A stretch of 56,333 nucleotides of DNA from Betaproteobacteria bacterium SG8_41 (GTDB taxonomy: Bacteria > Pseudomonadota > Gammaproteobacteria > Burkholderiales > SG8-41). The stretch is from contig LJTT01000027.1 of NCBI GenBank assembly GCA_001303585.1, forward strand, positions 1-56,333, in the 5' to 3' direction. Position 1 is the first letter of the stretch; the number at the start of each line of letters is the position of its first letter. The position numbers and the translations under genes are program-made. The notes beneath the pieces are model-generated. The model saw only the letters and a program-made list of their open reading frames with translations. It was not told the DNA's origin and did not search any database. Below are positions 17,363 through 25,105 of this stretch, in pieces.

Positions 17363-18487
17363 ATGGCACAGACCGCCACACAAGCGCCTCGACCCGGAAA
17401 TATTGCCGAGGTGGCGGAAGGCACGGATCTCATCGAGTGGTATTACGAGCGCGGCTATTCGGACGGCTTTCCGCTCGTGCCGCCCACGGCAGAAAAGATT
17501 GCCGCCGCAGTCGACGCGCTGGGCGGTGATGCGAAAAGGTTGTTGTGCAAGGTGCCGCCGCGCTGGGGCGGCCTCACCCGCGAGGTGCTCGCGATCAACA
17601 TGGTGATGGCGGGCTGCCGGCCGGAATATGCCCCGGTCGCAGAGGCCGCGATGCTCGCCTTGTGTCATGCGCCGTTCAATCTCAACGGCGTCCAGGCAAC
17701 GACTCATATGGCGAGCCCGCTGCTGGTTGTAAACGGTCCCGTGCGCCGCGAGATCGGTATGAATGCGGGGTGCAATGTCTTCGGGTCGGGGAATCGCGCC
17801 AACGCTACCATCGGGCGGGCCTTGCGGCTTGTGCTCCTCAACGTCGGCGGCGGCTGGCCGGGTCTCCTCGACAAAAGCACGCTCGGCCACCCCGGCAAGT
17901 ACACCTATTGCATTGCCGAGAATGAGGAGGAGAGCCCGCTCGCCCCCTACCATGTGGAAAAAGGCTTCAAGCCGGAGGATTCGACCGTGTTCGTAATCGC
18001 CGCCGAGCCCCCGCATAGCGTCACCAACCATTTCGCGAACGATCCGGAGGGGATCCTCGACAGCATCTGCTCGGCGATGAGCACTATCTGCAATAACAAC
18101 GCGGTGTCTGCCGGACACTGCGCGGTCGTGCTTTGCCCGGAGCACGCCCGCACGATCGCGGGACACGGCTGGCGTCGGCAGGACATTCGCTACTATCTCT
18201 GGGCGCACTCTGGCAACAAGTGGAAGGATCTCTACGGCGACGGCCGTTACGGCAAGATCTATAACCGCAACCTGCCGGTGTGGTACAAGCGCGAGCCCGA
18301 GGCGCGCACCCCCATCGTGCCAGGCCCGGACAACATTCATCTCTTTGTCGCGGGGGGGGAGGCCGGGCGCTTTTCGGCCTTCATCCCGGGCTGGGGCCAC
18401 ATGTCCTCGCCGGTGCTCCGGGCTATTGGCGGCACGGGACCGGCGGAAGCGGGAGCGCAGTGCGTGGATGGAACCTGCTATCTCTAG
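17363..18487 (+). CDS. Conserved protein of unknown function, partner of UGSC selenoprotein (copy 1)
   Basis: A 374-residue soluble protein (an ATG at 17357 is also possible, but GGGAG at 17351 is better spaced for 17363). I do not recognise a characterised family. It is clearly homologous to the protein at 36653-37708. Shared blocks are DGFPLVPPTAEKI / DGLPITPPTAERV, NMVMAGCRPEY / NAVMAGCDPEY, FNLNGVQATT / FNLQGIQATT, ANATIGRALRL / ANATIGRAMRL and a GKYTYCIAENEE / GKYSFCCAENEE block with a conserved Cys before AENEE. This copy has extra cysteines and ends CVDGTCYL, a possible redox tail. No signal peptide or membrane segment. It lies 134 bp upstream of the UGSC selenoprotein, and the same two families are adjacent at 36 kb, so they probably act together. 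Confidence 0.85.
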   Translation: MAQTATQAPRPGNIAEVAEGTDLIEWYYERGYSDGFPLVPPTAEKIAAAVDALGGDAKRLLCKVPPRWGGLTREVLAINMVMAGCRPEYAPVAEAAMLALCHAPFNLNGVQATTHMASPLLVVNGPVRREIGMNAGCNVFGSGNRANATIGRALRLVLLNVGGGWPGLLDKSTLGHPGKYTYCIAENEEESPLAPYHVEKGFKPEDSTVFVIAAEPPHSVTNHFANDPEGILDSICSAMSTICNNNAVSAGHCAVVLCPEHARTIAGHGWRRQDIRYYLWAHSGNKWKDLYGDGRYGKIYNRNLPVWYKREPEARTPIVPGPDNIHLFVAGGEAGRFSAFIPGWGHMSSPVLRAIGGTGPAEAGAQCVDGTCYL

Positions 18488-18492
18488 AGAAA

Positions 18493-18613
18493 GTGATGAG
18501 AACTGGTGATGAGAACTGGTGATAGGTTGTTTTGCACTGCGATTGTCCATAGCCAACTCTTATCACCAGTAATCATCACCAGTACTCATCACTACTAATC
18601 ATCACCAGTTAGG
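18493..18613. repeat. Inverted pair of 13-bp-period arrays upstream of the UGSC gene
   Basis: Left arm: two perfect GTGATGAGAACTG units (18493-18518) plus a partial unit. Right arm: four 13-bp units of the type ATCACCAGTAATC (18562-18613). The arms are complementary (GGTGAT with ATCACC), with a core of about 35 bp, so the transcript could form a long imperfect hairpin just before the ribosome site of the UGSC gene. The same 13-bp design recurs at 43947-44132. Confidence 0.85.
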
Positions 18614-18621
18614 GGGGCGAG

Positions 18622-19158
18622 ATGAGCAAGATGGTGCAGGTATATGACCCGCGGGGAACGGTCGAGGCGAACCCCATGCCAACCGCGCCCCGGGCCAAGC
18701 GGCTCGAGGGCCTGCGGCTCGGCATCCTGGACAACACCAAATGGAATGCCAGCAAGCTGCTGCGAGGGCTGCGCGACGGCCTTGCTGCGAGGCACCGGTT
18801 TGGCGCGGTGAACTACTACCGGAAAGAGAGCTTTTCGAAGAACGCCGCGCCCGAGCTGATCGCGGAGATCGCAGCCAACAACGACATCGTGCTCACCGCG
18901 ATCGGAGACTGAGGCTCGTGCACGTCGTGCTGTATGCACGACACGGTGGATCTAGAGGCCCGCGGTCTCCCGACAGCGGTCATCGTCACAACCGAATTCC
19001 TGCTCGAAGCGCGCACGCAGCGCGATGCCCTGGGCATGACCGCGCTGGAGCCGGTGGTCATCGCGCACCCTTTGTCCTCGCTAACGGACGAGGAGATCGC
19101 GCGGCGCGCTGAAACGGCGCTTCCACTGGTCGAGCGCGCCTGGCTGGACGCGCGATAA
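18622..19158 (+). CDS. UGSC family selenoprotein (copy 1), in-frame TGA read as selenocysteine
   Basis: The reading frame from ATG 18622 meets TGA at 18910-18912 (codon 97) and continues in the same frame to TAA at 19156, giving 178 residues with the centre AIGD-U-GSCTSCCMHD. Residues before the TGA (GLRLGILDNTKWNASKLLRGLRDGL...) and after it (DLEARGLPTAVIVTTEF ... VVIAHPLSSLTDEE) align with the second copy at 36117, which also breaks at codon 97. A hairpin lies directly after the TGA. UGSC is a (seleno)protein family named after this motif. The UxxC pair is a typical redox centre. The arrangement U-GS-C, acidic residue, GIP-like strand and IxHPL resembles the Sec domain of glycine/proline reductase B subunits (inference). 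A strong SD (AGGGGGGCGAG) supports the start. Selenium-insertion genes are not in the window. Confidence 0.85.
18910..18941 (+). promoter_or_regulatory. UGA Sec codon and bacterial SECIS-like hairpin
   Basis: Three bases after the TGA a 7-bp perfect stem TCGTGCA (18916-18922) / TGCACGA (18935-18941) closes a 12-nt loop CGTCGTGCTGTA that contains GU. Position directly downstream of the UGA inside the coding frame is what SelB-dependent recoding needs. Loop details differ from E. coli fdhF, so this is a structural candidate. Confidence 0.6.
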
Positions 19159-19344
19159 CGCGCGCGCGGTGCGTTTCGGCTGTTGGTTGTTGCGGGCTTG
19201 TTGCCCGTAATTTTGGCGATGGGTGATGCGTCCACAATGTAAGATGCGGTGTGTCGCTCCGCGGCCTGCGACATCGTTGACCGCGTCATTTCGGCTGGAT
19301 AGACTGCCAAGCTCCTCCGCCTCAACAGAAGAAGGACCTCTCGC

Positions 19345-20349
19345 ATGGCAGCCAAGCTGAAACTCAAGGACACCCGCGACAAGAAATACCGCAAGTTGAC
19401 CCGCAAAGACGTTCACGCTGCGGCAAAGCGGCTGAAGAACTGGGGAAAATGGGGGAAGAACGACGAAGTCGGGACGCTGAACTACGTGGCGCCCGAGGAT
19501 ATCGTCGCGGCGGCGCAGCTCGTGCGCAAGGGCAAGGTGATTTCGCTTGCGCTGAACTATGACCAGTACGGCCCGCAGGGCGGCAAGAGCAAATATCCGT
19601 CGCTGGGCCGCTTCAATCCAATCCACATGATGACGCGCACCGGCACGGACGCCTATTCCGGGGTGCTCGACCACCGCAAGATCCGCGGCACCGACGACAT
19701 CATCATCATGCCGTTGCAGTGCGGCACCCAGTGGGATGGCCTGGGCCACATCATGTACTACGACCATATGTGGAACGGCTACGACTGCCGCAATGTGACT
19801 TCGGGCGGCGCGCAGAAGGGCGGGATCGAAAAGACCAAGGACCGGATGGTCGGTCGCGGCGTGCTGCTCGACATTCCGCGAGCCCTTGGCAAGAAATGGT
19901 TGCCTGATGGTTTTGCCGTCACCAACGAAGTCCTGGACCATGCGGCAGACAAACTTGGCGTCGTCGTCCGCCGTGGCGACTACCTCCTGGTTCGCACGGG
20001 GCACATCGAGCGTTGCCTCGCGGCGAAGAGCTGGGACGGTTACTCGGGAGGTGACGCGCCGGGGCTCGCCTTCGAGACGCTCGATTGGCTGCAGCAGAAG
20101 GAAGTGGCTGCGATCGTCACCGATACGTGGGGCGTGGAGGTGCGTCCCAACGAGGCCGAGGACACCAATCAGCCCTGGCACTGGATCGCCATTCCCATCA
20201 TGGGTTTGACGGTCGGAGAGATCTTTTATCTTGCCGATCTTGCCAAGGATTGCGCGGAGGACGGGCGCTACGAATTCATGTTCGTCGCGCCGGCGCTGCC
20301 GATTACGGGGGCAGTGGGCTCGCCCGCCAATCCGCTTGCGATCAAGTAG
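19345..20349 (+). CDS. Cyclase family protein (kynurenine formamidase-like)
   Basis: A 334-residue protein of the metal-dependent cyclase/formamidase-like hydrolase family. The lysine-rich N-terminus is followed by GKWGKNDEVGTLNYVAPEDI, the metal-site region MPLQCGTQWDGLGHIMYYDHMWNG (about 120-145, which replaces HGTHxDxPxH), GRGVLLDIPRALG, RRGDYLLVRTGH and VTDTWGVEVRPNE. These proteins hydrolyse amides or lactones, or act on cyclic compounds. The exact substrate is unknown. Start ATG follows AGAAGGACCTCTCGC. It stands between the UGSC selenoprotein and an MmgE/PrpD gene. Confidence 0.88.
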   Translation: MAAKLKLKDTRDKKYRKLTRKDVHAAAKRLKNWGKWGKNDEVGTLNYVAPEDIVAAAQLVRKGKVISLALNYDQYGPQGGKSKYPSLGRFNPIHMMTRTGTDAYSGVLDHRKIRGTDDIIIMPLQCGTQWDGLGHIMYYDHMWNGYDCRNVTSGGAQKGGIEKTKDRMVGRGVLLDIPRALGKKWLPDGFAVTNEVLDHAADKLGVVVRRGDYLLVRTGHIERCLAAKSWDGYSGGDAPGLAFETLDWLQQKEVAAIVTDTWGVEVRPNEAEDTNQPWHWIAIPIMGLTVGEIFYLADLAKDCAEDGRYEFMFVAPALPITGAVGSPANPLAIK

Positions 20350-20410
20350 CGCCGGGGAAGTTGCCGGTGATGGCTGACGTGTGTGGCGTGAACGTTAGCG
20401 GGTTGATGCC

Positions 20411-21790
20411 GTGAGTGCTGCCGCACGGCACGGTGAGGAAATCTCTCCGCTTATCCGCAAGCTCGCCTCGTATATCGCCCGTGCACCGCGCCGCGCGCTG
20501 CCGCGGGCGGTCACCGAGCGCGCAAAACTTCATCTGCTCGATACCCTGGCGGCGATGCTCTCTGGCTCGCGGCTGCTTCCGGGCCGCCGGGCGATCGCCT
20601 TTGCCGCAGCGCAGGGCGGCGCGCGCGAGGCATGTGTGATCGGCAGCTGCACTGTCACGTCGGCTGTGAACGCGGCGCTTGCGAACGGCATGCATGGCCA
20701 CTCGGACGAGACGGACGACACGTACTATCTTGCGCTGGTGCATCCCGGGTGCAGCATCGTGCCCGCGGCGCTCGCGATGGCCGAGCGCGAGCGCGCGGGC
20801 GGCACGGCGCTGCTGCGCGCAATGGTGCTCGGCTACGATCTGTGCGCGCGCGTCTCACAGGCGCTCGGCCTCGAGCGTTTCCGCAGCCGCGGCCATTCGA
20901 CCCACAGTTTTGGCGGCACCTTCGGCTCGGCGGCGGCGGCGGGGGCGCTTGCCCGTCTCGACGCCGACCGTGCTCGCTACCTTCTGTCCTACGCGGCGCA
21001 GCAGGCCTCGGGCTTGTCATGCTGGGCCCGCGACACCGAGCACATCGAGAAGGCGTTCCATTTCGGCGGCATGCCGGCCCGAAACGGGGTAACGGCCGCC
21101 ATCATGGTTGGCATGCGGTTCACCGCGGTGGAAGATGTCTTCTCGGGGGATCGGAGCTTTTTTCATGCTTTTGGCGCAACCGCGCGGCCGCAGCGGCTCG
21201 TGGAAGGCCTGGGCCGCGAATACGAGCTCATGAACACCGCGATCAAGCGTTGGCCCGTGGGCTACCCGATCCAGGCGCCGCTCGATGCCGTCTCGAATCT
21301 CATCGCAGCGCATGGTGTTCGGGCCGCGGATGTGGAGCGCGCGGTGGTGACGATCGACGAGCAGGGCGCGCGCACCGTCAATCGCCGCAAAATGGCGAAC
21401 ATAAATATCCAGCACCTGGTCGCGATGATGCTGGTCGACGGCGAGATCACGTTCGAGGCAGCGCACGACGAGGCGCGCGTGCATGATCCCGAGATCCTCC
21501 GCCTGAAGCGACGTATCGAGCTCGCGGGAAGCGCCGCGCTTTCGCGCGCCAGGACAACGCAGGCGATCGTGGAGATCGTCACGCGCGACGGGCGGCGGCT
21601 GCGGCACCACACCCGCGCGGTTCGGGGAACGGCGACGAATCCGATGTCGCGCGACGAGGTGGCGGCGAAGAGCCGGGATTTGCTCGTGCCGGTAATCGGC
21701 GCCCGGCGCACGCAGCGGCTGATCGACACCGTGTGGCGCATCGAGCGCGTGGGTGATGTGCGGCAGCTCCGGCCACTGCTTCAGGCCTGA
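20411..21790 (+). CDS. MmgE/PrpD family protein (second copy)
   Basis: A 459-residue PrpD-fold protein starting at GTG 20411. Recognisable are LHLLDTLAAMLSGSRL, the active-site stretch ANGMHGHSDETDDTYYLALVHPGCSIVPA (about 98-125), HSTHSFGGTFGSAAAAG, FHFGGMPARNGVTAA and a C-terminal RWPVGYPIQAPLDAV. Family members include methylcitrate dehydratase, cis-aconitate decarboxylase and related hydro-lyases. It is only distantly similar to the 7010 copy, so a different substrate is likely. It is 61 bp after the cyclase gene and 39 bp before an amidohydrolase gene, consistent with one operon. Confidence 0.9.
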   Translation: MSAAARHGEEISPLIRKLASYIARAPRRALPRAVTERAKLHLLDTLAAMLSGSRLLPGRRAIAFAAAQGGAREACVIGSCTVTSAVNAALANGMHGHSDETDDTYYLALVHPGCSIVPAALAMAERERAGGTALLRAMVLGYDLCARVSQALGLERFRSRGHSTHSFGGTFGSAAAAGALARLDADRARYLLSYAAQQASGLSCWARDTEHIEKAFHFGGMPARNGVTAAIMVGMRFTAVEDVFSGDRSFFHAFGATARPQRLVEGLGREYELMNTAIKRWPVGYPIQAPLDAVSNLIAAHGVRAADVERAVVTIDEQGARTVNRRKMANINIQHLVAMMLVDGEITFEAAHDEARVHDPEILRLKRRIELAGSAALSRARTTQAIVEIVTRDGRRLRHHTRAVRGTATNPMSRDEVAAKSRDLLVPVIGARRTQRLIDTVWRIERVGDVRQLRPLLQA

Positions 21791-21829
21791 TACCGGGCGA
21801 CCGGTCACTGAACTTCCGAAAGGCAAAAA

Positions 21830-22816
21830 ATGAATATCGATCTGCACAATCACGTCATTCCCCAGGGTGTTGTCGACGCGATCCGGGCCAACCCGGATCG
21901 CTTCGGTACGCGTATCGAGGAACGGGACGGCAAATCCTATTTCAATGCCCACGGGAAACTGGCCCAGCTCCTGCCGGAGTTCTGCAACGTCGACGCCAAA
22001 ATCGCCTGGATGGACCGCGTCGGGATTGACATGTCCGCGATCTCGGTCGGTCCTCCGATCTATTTTTACAACCTGAAGCCGGAGGTGGGCCTGGAGTCCG
22101 CGCGGCTTGCCAACGACGGCATTGCGCAGATGGTGGCGAAGTACCCGACGCGCCTGCGCGGCATGGCGCACCTGCCCATGCAGGATCCCGATGCGGCGAT
22201 TGCCGAGCTCGAGCGCGCGGTGAAGGAATACAAGTTCAAGGCGGTCGAGCTCGGCACTTCGATCGAGGGGGTGCAGCTCTCGGACCCGAAATTTCGCAAG
22301 GTGCTGAAGACGATCGAGCAGCTCGGCTGCTTCATCTTCGCGCATCCGTACCTCTGCTCTGCGCAGGGCGCGATGGACGATTATTACCTGCAGAATTTCA
22401 TCGGTTTTCCGCTCGACACTACTCTCATGGTGGCGCACCTCATGTTCAGCGGGGCGCTCGACGATCTGAAGAAGCTCAAGTTCCTCCTCGCGCACGGCGG
22501 CGGCTACGTGCCGTATCAGATCGGGCGCTTTGCGCATGGTCACAAGGTCAGGGCCGAGCCCAAGGTCAACACGAAAACCTCGCCGCGCGAATTCTTTAAG
22601 CGTTTCTATTTCGACATGCTTACCCACGATCCGCAGGCGGCGCGGCACCTCATCAACATGGTGGGCGCGGACCACGTCGTCATCGGAACGGACCATCCAT
22701 TCGATATGGGGCCGGACAGTCCGATCGGGGCGGTCGACGCGATTCCCGATCTCACGGCGGGTGAGCGGGAATGGATCTGCGAGCTGACAGCGAAAGGGCT
22801 GTTTGGCGAGGACTGA
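21830..22816 (+). CDS. Amidohydrolase family protein (ACMSD-like decarboxylase/hydrolase)
   Basis: A 328-residue TIM-barrel metal enzyme. Metal ligands are visible as NIDLHNHVIPQ (HxH, residues 6-8), IFAHPYLC (His about 173), FLLAHGGGYVPYQIGR (about 222) and VIGTDHPFDMG (Asp about 283). This arrangement is that of the aminocarboxymuconate-semialdehyde decarboxylase branch (gamma-resorcylate decarboxylase, 5-carboxyvanillate decarboxylase, isoorotate decarboxylase). The likely reaction is non-oxidative decarboxylation or hydrolysis of an aromatic or cyclic acid. ATG is preceded by GAAAGG. It ends the plus-strand series beginning at 16031. Confidence 0.92.
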   Translation: MNIDLHNHVIPQGVVDAIRANPDRFGTRIEERDGKSYFNAHGKLAQLLPEFCNVDAKIAWMDRVGIDMSAISVGPPIYFYNLKPEVGLESARLANDGIAQMVAKYPTRLRGMAHLPMQDPDAAIAELERAVKEYKFKAVELGTSIEGVQLSDPKFRKVLKTIEQLGCFIFAHPYLCSAQGAMDDYYLQNFIGFPLDTTLMVAHLMFSGALDDLKKLKFLLAHGGGYVPYQIGRFAHGHKVRAEPKVNTKTSPREFFKRFYFDMLTHDPQAARHLINMVGADHVVIGTDHPFDMGPDSPIGAVDAIPDLTAGEREWICELTAKGLFGED

Positions 22817-22827
22817 TCCGGATATTT

Positions 22828-22899
22828 AACCGCAGATAAACGCGGATAAACGCCGATAGCAAGAACCCACCGACTTGTCCTTTTTCGCTTCTATCGGCG
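22828..22899. repeat. Decamer array with inverted partner
   Basis: Three 10-bp units (CCGCAGATAAA, CGCGGATAAA, CGCCGATAGC) at 22829-22860 face CTATCGGCG at 22891-22899, a perfect 9-bp complement of 22851-22859. It lies in the gap between convergent genes and could act as a terminator-like hairpin. Confidence 0.7.
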
Positions 22900-23020
22900 T
22901 GCGGCAACGCCTGCTGTTTCCTATTTTAGGATCGCGTTCGGGCACCGGAGAATGCGGAACCGGCGCGGGAGCGAGAGAACCTCCGCGTAACGGCGTTCGG
23001 GTGCGATCCGGGCGGGCGTC

Positions 23021-23737
23021 TTATTCGCTGCTTCGAACCGCGCTCTGGCGCGCGGCGGCGATCACGGCTGATCCGCCGCCGGCTGCGAGCAGCCGCTTGA
23101 GGCGCGTCACAGCGGAGTAGGGGCTGGTCAACACCTTGCGCCGGGGCCGCGCCGGAATGACGCTGGCGGCGCTCGCCATCGAGAACTGACCCAGGATCAG
23201 CGCATCGCAATCCCCGATCTCGTGCGCGGCGTCGGCGATCAGGCGGTCGTGGTCGGCGGCACAGCCCGCGTGAAGCGCGGTCAGCGCGGCTGGAACCACG
23301 CGTGCCGTGATCTCGAGCGCGACCTTTTTCGCCTGTGCCATTTGCTCAAGCTCGGCCTGGAGCGAGGGAATGCTGGGCTCGAAGGTCGCGAGCAGGCCGA
23401 TCCGCCTGCCGGCGGTCAGCGCCTCCTCGAGCATCGCCTCGTTTGGCTTCAATACCGGAATCGGGACCGCGGAAGCCGCGGCTTCGATCGCCACCCCGAA
23501 CGCCGAGCAGGTAAACAGGACGGCGTCCGCGCCGCAGCCGTGCGCGTAGCGCGTGAGCGTCACGAAGCGCTCGATGATGCGCTTCGTCAGCCGGCCTTCC
23601 GCCGCAAGGTCGGCTGAGAGCGAGTCCTCGAGCAGATGCGTTATGCGCGCTGCCGGCCAGAGCTGGCCGAAGGCGTCCCCGATCGGCTGCATCGCAACCG
23701 GGGTCGCATGGATCAGCGCTATTCGCGGGTTCGTCAT
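23021..23737 (-). CDS. Aspartate/glutamate racemase family protein
   Basis: A 238-residue protein of the Asp/Glu/hydantoin racemase fold. The N-terminus RIALIHATPVAMQPI is the usual first strand. The first catalytic cysteine lies in AVLFTCSAFGVAIEA (about 85-99), the second domain begins at GRRIGLLATFEPSIPSL, and the late strand reads CDALILGQFSMASAA. The second cysteine, usually in a GCTG-type motif, is not at the expected place, as in some arylmalonate-decarboxylase-like members with a single Cys. A decarboxylase or one-base isomerase is therefore as likely as a racemase. Single gene, divergent from the Bug gene at 23986. Confidence 0.85.
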   Translation of the reverse strand: MTNPRIALIHATPVAMQPIGDAFGQLWPAARITHLLEDSLSADLAAEGRLTKRIIERFVTLTRYAHGCGADAVLFTCSAFGVAIEAAASAVPIPVLKPNEAMLEEALTAGRRIGLLATFEPSIPSLQAELEQMAQAKKVALEITARVVPAALTALHAGCAADHDRLIADAAHEIGDCDALILGQFSMASAASVIPARPRRKVLTSPYSAVTRLKRLLAAGGGSAVIAAARQSAVRSSE

Positions 23738-23985
23738 GGGGCGCCTATTCTACCCGTACCCCCCGCGGGCTGCCGAGTCGCCTGCATGCTGCCCGCGTGG
23801 GGCTTCAGACAATGCTGCGCGGGATATGGAAACAGGAAGCTCGTTGACAAGGCGCAAATGGCATGCAACATTGCCCTCGCGCATGCGTTGCTGGCTATAA
23901 AAATTCCCGGCACCGGGCGGTTAGGGCACCGCGGGCGACCAGAAGAGTCAGTGGCGGCTGGCGCTTTCTAAACAAGGGGGTTTCT

Positions 23986-24957
23986 ATGGTTGCTTCATCA
24001 AGACTTTTTTGTACGCTGCTTGCGCTTGTCGTTGTTGGAATCTCCGGTGCGGCGGTCGCTCAAGGTTACCCTTCTCGCAATATACGTTTCATCCTGCCGT
24101 TCCCGCCTGGGGGGCCAACCGATATTCTGGGCCGTGCCATCGCGCAGCAGCTCTCTGACCAGGTAGGCAAGCAGTTTGTGCCGGACAACCGTCCGGGTGC
24201 GGGCGGCAACCTCGGGCTCGAGATTCTTGCAAAGTCCGCGGCGGACGGCCACACCATCGGGCTCAGCTCGTCGGCCTTTGCGATCTCGCCGGCAATGTAC
24301 AAGAAGCTCAATTACAAGCAATCCGATCTTGCGCCGATTTCGCTGGTTGCCGAGATCCCCAACGTCATGGTGGTGCATCCGTCGGTGCCCGCGCGAAATC
24401 TGAAGGAACTGATCACGCTCGCGCGGAACAGTCCGGGAAGACTCACGTTTGGTTCCGGCGGCGTGGGGACGACCACGCACCTGACGCCTGAGCGGATCAT
24501 GAGCATCACCAAGATCAAGATGCTGCACATCCCGTATAAGGGCTCGGGCCTGGCGCTGGTGTCACTGATTGCGGGCGAGATCGATCTCCTGATCATGACG
24601 GTGCCGGCGGCGCAGGCGCAAATCAAGGCCGGCAAGGCGCGCGCGCTGGTCGTCTTCGCCGACGAGCGCGCGGCGGCTATCCCCGATGTGCCCTCTGCCA
24701 AGGAACTGGGGGTGGAGAACTACATCGTGCAGCTGTGGTATGGGATCTTCGCGCCCGCGCGGACGCCCGCGGATCGCATTCAGTGGCTCAACGCCGAGAT
24801 TCGGAAAGCGATGAACGCGCCCAAGCTGAAGAACCGTCTGGTGAATATCAGCATTACTCCGCGCACCAGTACCCCTGAAGAGTTCGCCCGCTTCATTGCC
24901 GAGGAAACTCCTCGTTACGCTAAACTCGTCAAGGACGCGGGGATCAAGCCCCGATAG
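23986..24957 (+). CDS. Bug/TctC-family substrate-binding protein
   Basis: A 323-residue periplasmic receptor. ATG 23986 has AAGGGGG upstream and gives a signal peptide (FCTLLALVVVGISGAAVAQG), while an upstream extension has no coding character. Bug signatures: YPSRNIRFILPFPPGGPTDIL, QFVPDNRPGAGGNLGLEIL and PYKGSGLALVSLIAGE. The PPGGPTD binding loop is again different from the other three paralogues. Followed by a strong intrinsic terminator, so it is probably a single-gene transcript. Confidence 0.95.
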   Translation: MVASSRLFCTLLALVVVGISGAAVAQGYPSRNIRFILPFPPGGPTDILGRAIAQQLSDQVGKQFVPDNRPGAGGNLGLEILAKSAADGHTIGLSSSAFAISPAMYKKLNYKQSDLAPISLVAEIPNVMVVHPSVPARNLKELITLARNSPGRLTFGSGGVGTTTHLTPERIMSITKIKMLHIPYKGSGLALVSLIAGEIDLLIMTVPAAQAQIKAGKARALVVFADERAAAIPDVPSAKELGVENYIVQLWYGIFAPARTPADRIQWLNAEIRKAMNAPKLKNRLVNISITPRTSTPEEFARFIAEETPRYAKLVKDAGIKPR

Positions 24958-24985
24958 ACACCGGTCCTGATCGGCTGGGCTGGAC

Positions 24986-25025
24986 ACGCGAGACGGGGAA
25001 ACTTTTCCCCCGTCTCGCGTCTTTT
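24986..25025 (+). terminator. Strong rho-independent terminator
   Basis: A 13-bp perfect stem (24986-24998 with 25008-25020) and a 9-nt loop are followed by CTTTT. It lies 28 bp after the Bug gene stop codon. Confidence 0.9.
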
Positions 25026-25105
25026 GGGAAAACGTTTTCGATCGCTGTATTCCTTTATCTGCACGCCTTCCGTCGCTTGTTTCTTCAAAGTCAATCCGGA
25101 TTCCC

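Noticed and set aside
16004..18556. 850-codon minus-strand open frame
   Set aside because: It is antisense to the Gfo/Idh gene and the UGSC partner. The plus-strand products have recognisable motifs and a homologous second copy, whereas the minus product is Arg/His-rich with no domain.
18934..19158. Separate 74-codon gene starting at ATG 18934
   Set aside because: It is the in-frame continuation of the UGSC gene after the Sec codon; there is no ribosome site before 18934, and the GSC motif would be lost.
21017..22696. 559-codon minus-strand open frame
   Set aside because: Antisense to the amidohydrolase and MmgE/PrpD genes, whose metal-ligand motifs are clear.
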